Positions 26,190 through 38,438 of a stretch of DNA of 64,000 nucleotides are shown piece after piece; the stretch's first letter is position 1, and each line of letters begins with the position of its first letter. The stretch is taken from NCBI GenBank assembly GCA_949825025.1, contig OX463785.1, positions 9,859,971 through 9,923,970 of the forward strand, in the 5' to 3' direction. The position numbers and the translations under genes are program-made. The notes beneath the pieces were generated by a model. It worked only from the letters and a program-made list of their open reading frames with translations. It had not been told where the DNA came from and made no database searches. The DNA comes from Siphlonurus alternatus (taxonomy: Eukaryota; Arthropoda; Insecta; Ephemeroptera; Siphlonuridae).

Positions 26190-26540
26190 TCCAGTCACTC
26201 TGTCACTCTGTTTCACTCTCGCGTCACTCTAAATACATATTTACAGACATAATTATAGTCAGCGTGATCTCTGGCAAAGTGACTACCATGAATCCGTCAT
26301 TCTGTCACTCTGTCTCACTCTGTTTCCAGACATGTGACAGGTAGCATGGATTCTGGCGAGGTGACTGCCATTATTCTGTCACTCTGTCTCACTCTGGTGT
26401 CACTCTGTTTACAGACATATATGGCAGGTAGCATGAATTCTAGCGAGGTGACTGCGCCGTCATCCTGTCACTCTGTCTCACTCTGTTGTCACTCTGTTTC
26501 CAGACATATGGCAGGCAGCACGAGTTCTGGCGAGGTCGTG
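26190..26540 (+). repeat. Fourfold tandem repeat carrying acceptor-like and start-codon sequence
   Basis: Units of about 83-89 bases each contain a CACTCTGT-rich pyrimidine tract, an AG followed by ACAT, and a GGCAGGTAGCATG-like segment with TCTGGCGAGGT. The AG dinucleotides fall at 26,245-46, 26,328-29, 26,413-14 and 26,502-03. The last unit supplies the sNPF exon 2 acceptor and ATG. Units two to four share one open frame with the signal peptide. Confidence 0.85.
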
Positions 26541-26667
26541 GCGAGGCGAGGCAGTTTCAGTGCGGCCGTTCTGTGTCTGCTATTTCTGCTCGCATCACTC
26601 GCTCTGCTGGAGACGAGGGCGGCCCCACTAGCCTCCTCGTCCAACTCTGCAATCAGCGACTATGACA
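26504..26667 (+). CDS. sNPF: sNPF precursor, exon 2 (signal peptide)
   Basis: The exon starts after TTTCCAG and ends with A before donor GTGAGT at 26,668. The ATG at 26,508 gives MAGSTSSGEVVARRG, then a hydrophobic core AAVLCLLFLLASLALL and a likely signal-peptidase site after ETRA, followed by APLASSSNS. This is the secretory signal of a neuropeptide precursor. The coding part has 160 bases, so one base carries into the next exon; joining it to 51,682 gives Thr and keeps the frame of the peptide exon. Gene identity comes from exon 3. In-frame upstream ATGs at 26,346 and 26,421 lie in tandem repeats of the acceptor region and would add N-terminal residues if earlier acceptors were used; the final ATG gives the most typical signal peptide. 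Confidence 0.8.
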
Positions 26668-26871
26668 GTGAGTACACCACATTCTGTCTCATCGAGGTTT
26701 AAAGGGATATGCTACTGTCATCAATTACTATACTCTAATATGTTTACTTTACTCCGGTATATGTTTAATCTACCTTTTCAGCTTACAAAAACATACACCC
26801 TAAATACACTAGATTGCAATGTAAGCTACATTGGATTTAGGTCCATTCTCAATTTCTTCCCTATGGTTGAG

Positions 26872-26995
26872 TATATAAAGTCATCTCCACTTGTCTTTGG
26901 TATGACGTCACACAACCCTCCTATTCGAATTGTATTAGAGGACAAAAGAAAAGGTTCGTGACGTCAAAGCAAAGATAAGTGAGGACGACTTTACC
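26872..26995. mobile_element. Inverted-repeat element with internal TGACGTCA sites
   Basis: AAAGTCATCTCCACTTGTC with CTTTG, then TGACGTCAC, at the left; GTGACGTCAAAG and AAGATAAGTGAGGACGACTTT at the right. The two CRE-like palindromes are part of the arms. It lies 200 bases inside the intron after the signal-peptide exon. Confidence 0.65.
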
Positions 26996-27029
26996 AACAT
27001 TTTGAGAACTATTTTCCCTTTTCTAAAGA

Positions 27030-27157
27030 GCTTGTGCAACATTGAGATGTATGTTATATCAAGTGAGGGTTTTTATGAAGTATAAATTGGTAAAACAGAA
27101 AGTATATTGTTACAGTTACTTGATATAGCAAGCAGTTAACTCATTGTTGCACATGGT
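27030..27157. repeat. Inverted repeat with TGTGCAACATTGAG arms
   Basis: TTGTGCAACATTGAGATG with TTATATCAAGT pairs with ACTTGATATAGCAAGC and AACTCATTGTTGCACA. Probably another MITE, adjacent to the previous one. Confidence 0.6.
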
Positions 27158-28064
27158 AGGCAGATATCTCATTATTCCGAACGAGGGACGATATACGAGG
27201 GATTTAAAGTTTAGTTTAATTTTTATTGAAAAGATCCCCCTATAAAATCTAACAATAAGAAATAAGTATGAAATCCACGAGTATACCCTTGAGTGATAGT
27301 TTACAATTCACGGCAATTCATCGCTAAAAAATGGTAGCTGGAAAATTAATTTTCCAAAACTCTAAATAGTAGAATATGTTTAGTGATCCAATAAATGACT
27401 GTTGTTCGTAACATATATTAATTCAATTTAATGGTGTGTTTTTTACAAATATGTAATGTTTTTCTGATCAAACAACTTAACATGAATTTTGAAATGTTAA
27501 TTATATCTAGAATCTATTCAAAATTAGTACAAATGAGCAATAAAAATCATGAAAAATACATCATGCCATGTATAAAAATGAATAAAAATGTATCATGCCA
27601 GTTAAAAAGTTTGTTATTTATAAAAATAAAATTAATATAATATTCAAAACTATTCTAGTTAATTTAACTTGTATCGACTGAAAATATAATTATATTATAT
27701 CAAATCAATAAATTTACAATTTTATTTTAAAATTAATACAAATTAATCTACTCATTTTATTTTATCAAACAGGTGGTTAAATTTCCCATGGCTGAGGTTT
27801 GCTGATTGTAAATTATAAAACAAGTAAACAACATGTGAAACCTTTTAAAAAACACTTTTAAAATCCTTTCATCAAGTAATGAATTTCTATATCGAGAATG
27901 AACTTATTAAATTTCTATACACTTTAAAATAATAATTATCTGATTCTAGTATATTTTAACAGGTAATTTTAATATAAAAATCTGAAAAATGCAGTACGGA
28001 TATAAAAATATATTAACGAACAAAATCCATAAGAACTCATGTTATGTTGTATTTTTTTTCCAGA

Positions 28065-28145
28065 TTATGAACCCTCTAACAACCTTAAAATCGTTGTGAC
28101 GTCATAGTCATGCATATGTAAGAAAAAGCTTTTCTTGCGTTAGAT
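28065..28145. repeat. TGACGTCA-core repeat (copy 2)
   Basis: ACCCTCTAACAACCTTAAAA followed by TGTGACGTCATAGTCATGCA matches the left half of the element at 9.09 kb. Confidence 0.6.
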
Positions 28146-28633
28146 ATTATACCTACCATTATAAGTATCAGCAAAATTACCAACAATTTTGAGTGTTTTT
28201 AGAGTCTTAACAAAAAATGAAAAATAGTTTGAATACACAAATCAATATTCAAAATAAATATGTATTAATTTATCCATCATATTTTAAATCACTAAAAAAA
28301 TGAAAATCTTTCATTTGACAAATTAATCATAAGCATTACCTAATCAATCGTATGAAAAATTTGCCTTATCAACAAAAAAAGTTCCATATGAAATGTGAGA
28401 ACTTAGAAAGCCACATTCTAATTTAATTATATATAATTCAATTAACGACTACTGAATTTAAGTATAAAATTAGAAACTTTGTACCAAATAGTACTTAAGT
28501 TATAAGAAATTATCAAAGGCTTAAAATACAGTATTATATAATATTTATATGAATAAGATATTTTCTCAACAATAAATTTATTCCATGAATGGTGAATTAT
28601 ACAAGTATAACTCTTTATACAGTACCTGTAACG

Positions 28634-30193
28634 GCCCAGTGGTGAAAGTAGTTTCAATTTCTTACCAGTGCGCTTCAGATAGAGGTCTGAAGGGCCCGAA
28701 CCCCCGCCGGAGGCGCGATTTTTTGGGAAAAAGGGGCGTGGCTTAATTTTTTTCATTGAAAAGTTGCACTGAAATTGATTTATAATGTATTTTTTTTTTT
28801 AACAAGGATGCACCCCTAAGAGATTTTTCAACTAGAGTGACGAGGGGTTAATTTCTTTTTAAGATTTTTTTTTTTCTAAAAATATTTTAAAATGCCCTCT
28901 ATCTAGAAATTAAAAACAAAAAATTCCCAAAGTTGGTGTTTTGGAGGCTTAATTTTTTAACATGCAAATTTATGGCACAGAAAGCAGCATTTTACTGTTT
29001 ACTCACACTTCATCTGAACTATGGAACCAATTAAAAAATATCTAACAATAAGTAATCTATTATGAATTTTTTTAATAGATTTTCGATTTAAAAATAAAAC
29101 ATTTTTTTACTGAGTCATTTTTCTGGAAAAAATATTGGAAATCCTTATGAGAATTAACCCACAAATTAAGTAAAATTAAATACCTTTTCAAACTTTTAAA
29201 CCGCGAAAAAAAATATAGTGTCACACTAAATTGATGAAAAAAATATTCAAAAATATTTCTTGTGCTGCCTAATGAAAATTTAAATGTATAAATTTTTATA
29301 TGAAAAATATCACAAACAAGCACTTAAATTTGTTGTTCGTTGTCTATGCATGTCTGGCAGCAGTGTTAATACTGTAAAAATATTTTAATTAACTGTTTCA
29401 CAATTTAGATTGTTTTATTTTTTTTATTAAATTTTACATTTTTTTAAATAAATAAATTATTGTTTTAAATGTCTCGAAAATTAGTTTAAACAAAATATTC
29501 CAAAAAGATGAAAGGTTACAATTTTAAAAAAGTTCTAACGATTTTACCACTTACATGATCATGTAATAAAACATCATGATCACTTCATATAAAAATTGAA
29601 GAAAAAATAGTAAACAATAAACCTACAGATATTTAAAAAAAAAAACTTTTAAAAATAGTTCTTTGATTTAAAAAATCTAAAAAAAATAATACAATAAATA
29701 AATCTGCTCTAAAAGGCTCGCCATAAAAAGTGCATTTATGATAAAATATTATAATTAACTTTTTAAACATATAGTCTTTTAATTTATAATAATGTTTGAC
29801 TGCAGCACTTACTATTTATTTACAATGCAACAATTTCATACCTCAAATTATTAAATCGTTTTTATTTTTTACGTAATGAAAAAATAAATATAAGTGAATA
29901 GATCGAGTAGATTTCAATTATTATTTTAGAAAATTTTTTAAAAGAAATTGCCATGCAAGTTAAAACTTCGTGAGAGAGAAAAAAAAAATAAAATACAATA
30001 ACTATCATGCATTGAGCATGATTATAATGTTTTATAATGTTATCTGTTCACAAATGCAAATATTATTTTTTTCGTTAAAAATTGTTGATTTTTTTGGTAA
30101 ATTTCGATCAGTGTCTTACCAGTGCGCCGCACTGGCGTCAAATGTCTTACCAGTGCGGCGCACTGGTGCGCACCGGCTTACTTTCACCACAGT
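28634..30193. mobile_element. Probable non-autonomous hAT-like element
   Basis: CAGTGGTGAAAGTAG at the left and CTTACTTTCACCACAGT at the right form short imperfect inverted ends. CTTACCAGTGCGC-type motifs are repeated just inside both ends, as subterminal repeats of hAT elements often are. Flanking GTAACGGC and GTAACCAC could be a diverged 8-bp duplication. The inside is AT-rich without a transposase. Confidence 0.45.
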
Positions 30194-31010
30194 GTAACCA
30201 CTAACCTGCATATAGCTCATTAAAACTTTTACAACGAAATACATTATATAATTCTGGTGTAATAAATTCAGAATTTAAGTATAACTTTAGAACTTTGTAT
30301 TAAATACTATAACATATTATCAAGGGACTGTATTATTCATTTGATTGCACCTAAAACAATATTTGTATATTAAAATAATTTATTAATACAAATGAAGTAA
30401 TAATGTATTATATCATATATATTAATAAATTAATACCACCATATAAAGGTATACTCTGATGTTTTTGTCCGAGCGTGACAAGAACTATAATGTCGGTAAA
30501 TGATGGTCCATCTCCCGGGAGATTGTCAGCTCACAAACCCCCACTTTGAGGTGTATAGTTAATATATATACAGTAGGTGAGGAGTGTATATTATAGTCAC
30601 AGTGGAGTCATTGTCTGGGACTTATAGTTGTAGAGAGTCCTTATTATTAATGAAGAGGAAATTAAATGTCTTTTACTTGAGTCTGTATATGTTTTTAACA
30701 TTATTTCCTTTGTAGCTAAATTGTAATTTATATAATAATGAGATATTGTTTAAGATCTAGGTAAAATTATAATGAAGTTCATGAGTTGACATCGTAGATC
30801 ATATATAATATGTACTAACATTTTCATAGCTTTTTGTTTAATTTAAATGTACAAGTTTTAATTTATTCTCTTATAAACATTTTAATTAAATGTCAAAATA
30901 TATATAGGTAGTTTAATTTTAATAAATAGGTGTCAATATTATTCTATCTTTTACACCAATGCAATAGTTATATCAGTTCTATCAAAATAATAATATATTA
31001 GTGTCACTCA

Positions 31011-31351
31011 TGGGGTAAGATAACGCCGAAAAAAATTCTCACACAAAAATTATGAAAATTTTTAAAATGTTCTCTACACCCCCTATCAGTAGTTAAAATA
31101 TCATGCAGGTATGCAAATACGATCTAGTTTTTGAGTTATAAATTTTTAAAGTTGACTACTTTAACATGGAGAAATGGAACTTCCATGTTAAATTAGTCAA
31201 CTTAAAAAATTCACAACTCAAAAACTAGATCGTATTTGTATACCTGATATTTTACCTACTGATAGAGGGTGTAGAGGAGAACATTTTAAAAAAATTTCAT
31301 ACTTTTGTGTGAAGGATTTTTTTTTAACATTGCGGGCGTTATCTTACCCTT
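31011..31351. mobile_element. Palindromic MITE (copy 1 of 2)
   Basis: GGGGTAAGATAACGCC at the left and GGCGTTATCTTACCC at the right are inverted ends. Inside, AATACGATCTAGTTTTTGAG, AAAGTTGACTA and ACATGGA pair with their inverses around a centre GAAATGGAACT. Confidence 0.85.
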
Positions 31352-32118
31352 AATTAATTCTTTAATAAAAAGAAATTTACTCATTTGTAAAATGTATTGA
31401 AGCTCTTTAGATGATCACAGTCCTTTTGAAACGTTCTTCATTTTTTTTTCTGAGTTCCACAATCGTCATTGATTCTATAATTTAATTACTTAATCATTAA
31501 TATTAGAATTAAATATTTATTATAGATTCGGGAGTTTCATTTATGTCGTAAATGGGTTGAGCAATTATTACATAAAACAATTACAGTTCCTTTTGGACCA
31601 CAGTAAAATACAATTACACTTTAATGCATGTAATAAACTATGGGTTTTCACAGAATTGTCAAGTTGTATATATTATTAATGTCTCTCGAGTGTTTTTAGC
31701 CTCAAGTTTTAATATTATGTAATTGCAGGGGTCAAATAAAGTAATTAGGTTATTGATATAATTATTATAATTAGCACAGAGTCAAGGCAAATTTTAATTA
31801 ATAAAATTATATGTATTATTTGTAATTAATCAATGAATATATTAATTCTAATTACAAACCTAAAAGCAAATAATTAGGTATAAGATAATATCAAACGAGT
31901 TTGGTCACGTACCTAAGTATGTTGTTCTTAATTTTTATTAATTACATTTTACGTAATGATTTTATAATTTATTTTTAATGTCGAATGATATGAATAATTC
32001 AAATAACTCTTTTAAGATTTAATAAAATTTCTTTAAATCGCAATTAACATTTTTATAAAAAATTAATTAGTTTTTTAACTTTTTAATAATAGTTTGCAAA
32101 CGTTAATTAAAAACAATA

Positions 32119-32359
32119 TCAGGTATACAAATATGATCTAGTTTTTGAGTTATCAATTTTTAAAGTTGACTACTTTAACATGGAGAAATGGAACTCCCAT
32201 GTTAAATTAGTCAACTTCAAAAATTCAAAACTAGATCGTATTTGTATACCTGATATTTTAGCTACTGATAGGGGGTGTAGAGGAGAACATTTTAAATTTT
32301 TTTCAGAATTTTCGTGTGAGGGATTTTTTTTAACATTGGTGGCGTTATCTTACACTTAA
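32119..32359. mobile_element. Palindromic MITE (copy 2, left end missing)
   Basis: Matches the inner left arm, centre and whole right arm of the element at 31.0 kb, down to GGCGTTATCTTACACTTAA. The outer left arm of about 100 bases is absent. Confidence 0.85.
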
Positions 32360-33823
32360 GAGAAACTAACAAAACTCCCTTATTATTTTTTTAGTTATGT
32401 GAATGAATTATTATAGGAAATTCAGTCTTCCATCAACATTATCCACTCGTATGAAATTCAAAAAGTAATAATAATATCCTTAATGCCACATGTATTATAC
32501 AATGAATGATTTTACAGTGCGCAAAATAATGCGACTGCTTTTTTACAAAGAAATATACAATATAGCAAAATGCAAAATAAGTACAAGCCTTTTAACAATG
32601 ATTAAAACAACATTAACAAAGATACAGAAAATAAAGAACATTTGTTTAAACCATTTCGTGTACTATTCCCATAACAGCATAGAAAGAGAATATTTTATAA
32701 TCCCTTTGTCTACTGTTTTCTATGTTTAAGTCAACATTTTTTTAATATCAAAAGACAATAAGCTTTTATTTTAATCATGTAATTTGCTATATTAATGCTC
32801 TTTTTTTAATTTGTTGTTTTTTAACACAATAAACAATTATTATTATAATCAAATTCATAAACTTTTTTCGAATTTCATTTTATCCTACAATAATATTTTC
32901 ATATATTTTTCATATTTTCATGATATATATGTTGAGGTTTATAGGACAAGTCAGTACTAAAGCACAGTAATAAAAATCAGTCATCTCGAATTAGTAAGCA
33001 TTCATCTAAATATCACAAATTGTAGCAATGTATTTACTATTTAGAAATACAAAAACTTTCTGTAAGAAACACAATTTGGTAATAAGTAGCAACTAACCTG
33101 TCATAGAAAAATCAAATAATTTATCCTTGTACTTAGTAAATGATACGTTTTTTTTTTTTTTTTTTTTTTCAAGAAACAGATGATTGATTGGTTGGTATTT
33201 TGGGGCAATTGACACATTTTGGTGGATAGGATCAGATGAATTTTATACTCAGATATGATAAATTTTGTATAATTTTTACAAATAGGATCACTAAACAAAA
33301 TACAATATACTGTTTCGTTTCTTCATTTTTTGTCACTAACTTTTGAAAGTTTAAACAAAAATTCAAATAAATTACAAAATTATTGATTATACCAGACGAA
33401 GAAATATTATTTTTCCTTAAACCCAATGTACAAATTTCTCTAGGATATAGTACTTACAGATCACATTGATATATTAAATTAATATTAATATGAACCATGA
33501 TGATTTGATTCACTGTACCATAATCCATATATAAGAGTGAGTTACTTTTCGTAACACATATATATACGAGATGTTTGGACTTTTTCTATGAAGAACATAT
33601 TTCCCTTGTGGCCTAGCACTCTTAATACCCTATACAAGTTTCTATAGCCCGTGTCATCGTATATATATTATATAATATGTGTTAAGCTTCATATATGTGT
33701 CTATACTATATATAGGTCAAAATGTCGTGTATATCTTACCAATTTTTTTGCACTTATATTGATTACGATAGATACAATAAATGTTATTAGTATTTTACAA
33801 AATTGAAATCATTAAAAGTTATT

Positions 33824-34040
33824 AAAGATAATGGGTCAGATTAAACATTGGTAATAACTTAAAATGTAATAATTATTACATTAATTAGTGTTCGAATAAA
33901 AAAAAATATTAGTAATTAAAAACTTGTGAAAAAAACAAAAAGTCTGTCTAAAAATTTATGTATATATAGCGAATTTGTGCATTCAGGTAAATAAATAGCA
34001 TGTGTATGTCCATGTTATAGAAGATATATGTCTTAAGGAT
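33824..34040 (+). repeat. Direct repeat DR (copy 1)
   Basis: AAGATAATGGGTCAGATTAA, ATTACATTAATTAGTGTTCG and AAAAACTTGTG recur in the same order at 34,370-34,612. Both copies run straight into the end of a TTGACCTCAG-ended segment. Confidence 0.85.
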
Positions 34041-34365
34041 TGACCTCAGTTGATTGAGATCTCGGAATCGGCCTCCTTAAATGCTACAAGATTTGCAGAG
34101 AACTTAGAACTCACCATCGATAGGTGGCATGTAAATTTTGAAGTGGATCGGTCTTATCAGTTTTGAGAAAACTGAGGTACAAGTTTAACATTGGCCTTTT
34201 GGATGGAAACCGGAAATGGAGCTATTGTGAATAAACCGCCCCCTTGAATCTGCTCAAACCATGACAAGCGATTAAGTTTTAGAGCATTCTCGAATTTTTA
34301 AAATTTATATCATACGATTCCGTCTGACATAAATTTCCTTTGACTCGCGTAGTAACTGAGGTCAA
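34041..34365 (+). mobile_element. TGACCTCAGTT-ended segment P (copy 1)
   Basis: The ends read TTGACCTCAGTT and AACTGAGGTCAA. Inside, GATCTCGGAATCGGCCTCC follows the left end and GACTCGCGTAGT precedes the right end. No ORF. The same segment occurs inverted at 34,613-38,328 (interrupted). Confidence 0.8.
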
Positions 34366-34369
34366 TCGT

Positions 34370-34612
34370 TGAAGATAATGGGTCAGATTAAACATTGAGA
34401 ATAAGTAAATGTAACAACTTTAAATTTAATAATTATTACATTAATTAGTGTTCGAATTAAAAAAAAATAAATATTATTAATTAAAAACTTGTGAAAAACA
34501 AAAAACAAACAGCCTGTCTAAAAAAATTGTTTATAATATAGTGAATTTGTGCCTTCAAGTAAATATATAGCATGTATAAAAGTCCATGTTATGAGATATA
34601 TGTGTTAACGTT
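34370..34612 (+). repeat. Direct repeat DR (copy 2)
   Basis: Second copy of the sequence at 33,824-34,040, about 25 bases longer because of small insertions. It separates the two oppositely oriented P segments. Confidence 0.85.
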
Positions 34613-34958
34613 TGACCTCAGTTACTACGCGAGTCAAAGGAAATTTCTGTCAGACGGAATCGAATGAAATAAATGTTAAAATGTCGAGAATGATCTATAA
34701 CTTAATCACTTATGGTTTAAGCAAATTCAAGGTTGCATTTTCCTCACAATAGGGCGCAATAGCTTCATTTCCGGTTTCCGTCTATGAAGCCAATGTTAAA
34801 CTTCTATCTCAGTTTTCTCAAAACTGATAAGACAGATCCACTTCAAAATGTGCGTGTCACCTATTGATGGCGAGTTCTAAGATCTCTGCAATTCTTGTTC
34901 AATGGACAACATACATGAAAATTTTTTATTGCAGAAATGAATAGAGGGTACCAAATTA

Positions 34959-37900
34959 CACGGTAAAAAATTTCGTCCATAAAATTAAAGAAATCCCTCG
35001 CAATGTAATGCAAGAGGGTACTTTAATTCTTCACTGTATCTTCAAGTCATTTCCAAGAGGCGACTTTAAAACTGAGGGGGCCGGACAGCAGGTATATAGG
35101 AGGACTGTATTATATTTTAGGGTCGCCTCTTTATTGTCGGTGTATTTCTTTTTGAAACCAAAGAAGTAACTTTACTTTCATTTAGAGTTATGCCTTTAAT
35201 TTCTGGCATTGTTATATTTTTCTTCTAGTACTTTCTTTTTTCTTCTATATTATAAAACTTAACTATATGTATAAAAGTGTGTTTTTATGCATTATTATTT
35301 TATGATATAAAAAAATTAATCGTTATCAAACTTACACTTTACTCATCAAATGACAAGACAAGATTAAATATAATTTTAAAATGCAATAATAATGCAAGTA
35401 GTAGATGAACGTGTAGTGTGGGCTTGGGGTAGGTTTGGGGCATCCATCTTATTTTATATAAAAACATTTTCATTCGTATTTTTTCACAATTTTTAGTACG
35501 TCACACACGCATATGTGGTGGCTATTTACTATTTGATATGGTGTTAAAAAGAAGAGTGATGAAAAACGAGAACGACACTTCAATAATTTTTATTTACATT
35601 GTATATAAATTAGTGTTATACGGTTGCTTTATTTCATTGAAGCATTTTGGAGCAATTGACACATTATCGGTCTGTATGACCAAATTGCTATTAAAATTCA
35701 AGTTCAGTATAACACCTTAATTAACAAAATGTATGATTTAAGTTAAAAAGATAACGAAAATTGATAGAAAAAATGCGAATTAAAAAATATTTTATCACTG
35801 CAGCACATCACAGTAACTAGTAGACACCTTACAGCAAACACTTCTCAATCTCTACTGCCAAGCAACAAGCCAAAAGCCTAGGGATGGGCAATACAATAAC
35901 AATATTTGGAGTATCGAATTCTTGAAGTATTGGTATTGCGAATTTATCGAATACTGGCCAATACGATACAATACGTGATATCGAATATAGAATTCGCTTT
36001 TACGAATAACGAATGTTATTTTATGATAACGCTTCCGTACATTGACGCCAGAGTGCAGCACAAAGCAAATCCTTGCTATTTGATATTGAATAACGAATGT
36101 TCGAATTTTTTACGATAACGCTTCCTTATATTGTCGTCTGGGTGCAGCACAAAAGTGAATGATATATATTGCAATGAATAATATATTCGGTAAATATTGC
36201 AATAATAGATTATTTTACGAATAATCAAATTAAGACAGTTGCATAATATATGTCTTAATACTCTTATTATTATTTGATATTAATATATTTCACAATGATG
36301 AAAAAAAATTAAAGGTGTTACTGCATGCATGCGTCTCATGCATTATATGTGTAATAGTACAGTTGAAATTTTATTTATAATATATACGAGCAGCTATATA
36401 TATTTTTATATAGGCTTCCATGGCTTGCAGATATTCGTGGTCGGCCGTCTCTACAAACCTCGATCACGGTGTATTCATATTATATGCCAGGTAATACAGG
36501 TGCATGCATAATGTATATTATATTTACGTACAGTATATGCATGTATCATGATACAGTATTATTATTGCCAATGTCCACGCTCCTCTAAAAACGTGGCGTA
36601 TATATTATATTATGCTGGCCGGCTTATTATTTAATAATTAATTATTATGCGCTTTTTTTAATTAATGCATGTAATGGTGTTAAACATTTTCATTTTTTTT
36701 TAAGGCAATGAGAATCTCAGTTGATAAATTAATTGAGATCTCGGAATTATACTGGCCCTGCCGGCCGGCCCACTTTTAATTTTAATACAACCTATCTTAT
36801 ACAAATCCGACTTGCAGCTATAGGGCCTCGACTTAAAACTCGATCGCCATCATTAATTAATAGATGATGCACGTACTGCAGTACAGCACATTATAGAAGG
36901 CATTATACACATTGCATATTATATGCAAAAATATATCTTTGAGCTGTTGCAAAAACCACACCCCCTTGAAATACTATGCTGCCAAACCATAAAAGCGAGA
37001 TCTCTGAACTGCAGCATATATATGCATGTTAAATATCGTATGTAACTATATATAATGTATTATATATAAGAAAATTGGGTGCCATGTAGACGATGCAGAT
37101 TCGAGTTTATGAACAGACCAGCTGCTATATATAAATGTATACTGCATGTTGCATATCATTATTTTAATAATACGGTATGCAATTACAGTATGCATATTTT
37201 ATGATTACAGTACGCATTATAGATCCATATATGATGCATACAGTACGTATTATTAAACATTTCTATTATGTATTTATTTATATGCATACATCACCTATGC
37301 TGTATATAATATGCATACAGTATTAGTTATTTAAACATCCCAATTGAATTTTTAAAAATTTTAAGTTTTATTTAAAAATATTATATATCCTATATTTTAA
37401 TTTAAAAATTGCTATTATTATTTTATTTTATTAAATTAACTTATGAACTACACGTATTTGGGAGCAAAAAGTTGCAGTGTTTTTAGAGCAATATATTGGA
37501 ATAAGAATAACGATTCATATGATTATATCGTCATTCGTTATATTGCAATCCGCAATATTTAGCTTTTACGAATATGAATATGATTAAACGAATATGATAT
37601 CGAATTCTCTGGCTATATTGTAATACGAATATCGAATGTTTATGAATATATTGTGAATACGAATAATATCGAATATATGCTCGATATTGCCCATCCCTAC
37701 AAAAGCCAAGCCGACTTCCTCTGCTACGTCACTAACCGTCGTTTTTCTAAAGAAATCCCTATGGTGGGGGTGGGTATCGTAAGGGCGTCTGTACCGTCGC
37801 TACAAAAAAAACAACCCTCCCATTGTCGGGAGGCAAGAACACGGGGGAGGGGATGGTCCGAGGCCACTGTATCTCTTTCTTGTTTTAAAGTTCACCTCTT

Positions 37901-38013
37901 GGATTTAAAATAAAGAATATTGCTTTAAAAATAAGGCTAAAGAAGCCAACTATTATATCATTTCTAATATTTACTTTAAAAATAAACAAAAATGACTAGT
38001 TTTTGTTACCGTG
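34959..38013. mobile_element. TA-flanked, Tc1/mariner-like element Q
   Basis: Starts CACGGTAAAAA and ends TTTTTGTTACCGTG, with TA on both sides at 34,957-34,958 and 38,014-38,015. Element sequence without its own hAT insertion is about 1.2 kb and has no intact transposase frame. Superfamily is inferred from the TA duplication and CACGGTA ends only. Confidence 0.65.
35879..37699. mobile_element. Non-autonomous hAT element with exact 8-bp target duplication
   Basis: Ends TAGGGATGGGCAATA and TATTGCCCATCCCTA are perfect 15-base inverted repeats. The 8 bases before (CAAAAGCC, 35,871-35,878) and after (CAAAAGCC, 37,700-37,707) are identical, the hallmark of hAT insertion. Many CGAATA/TATCGAA motifs cluster inside both ends, as subterminal repeats. 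The 1.8-kb interior is AT-rich with no transposase. It sits inside element Q. Confidence 0.9.
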
Positions 38014-38346
38014 TATGCTACTCTGAATTTTTTCAGATTTTTTTGAAACCCAGAACTATTTTTAAATAATTATTGAAAGTGCGGCCACGCCCCCTGGAGG
38101 CGTCAATAGGCGTCCAGTCTCTATCCTTTTTATTAAGAATTCAGAGGTGCCAACTAAAATCACAGGACTTTCAATAATTATTTAAAAATAGTTCCGGGTC
38201 TCAAAAAAATCTGAAAAAATTCATAGTAGCATAATTTGGTGCCCTCTATTCATTTCTGCAATAAATTTTTTTCATATATGTTGTCCATTTAAGGGGGCCG
38301 ATTCCGAGATCTCAATCAACTGAGGTCAATTCTTAAAAGATGGTTG

Positions 38347-38351
<5 letters not shown>

Positions 38352-38435
<84 letters not shown>
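38352..38435 (+). repeat. (CT)n microsatellite
   Basis: About 42 CT units, shortly after the end of segment P copy 2. Confidence 0.98.

Positions 38436-38438
<3 letters not shown>

Larger units (their letters stand above)
34901..38289. mobile_element. MITE family F copy split by element Q
   Basis: Ends AATGGACAACA and TGTTGTCCATT are exact inverses. The left piece contains ATTGCAGAAATGAATAGAGG; the right piece (38,014-38,289) has the usual family F inner arms and ends with the inverse motif. Family F sequence stops at 34,956 and resumes at 38,014, flanked by TA at the break. Confidence 0.8.
34613..38328 (-). mobile_element. Segment P (copy 2, inverted, split by nested insertion)
   Basis: The left part (34,613 to about 34,900) matches the right end of P copy 1 in reverse, from TGACCTCAGTTACTACGCG through TCAGTTTTCTCAAAACTGAT. 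The right part (38,290-38,328), GGCCGATTCCGAGATCTC to ACTGAGGTCA, matches the left end of P. Between them lie 3.4 kb of inserted elements. Confidence 0.8.

Noticed and set aside
26039..26344. 101-codon frame upstream of the sNPF exon
   Set aside because: It begins in MITE family C and runs through the pyrimidine-rich tandem repeats; no recognisable protein.
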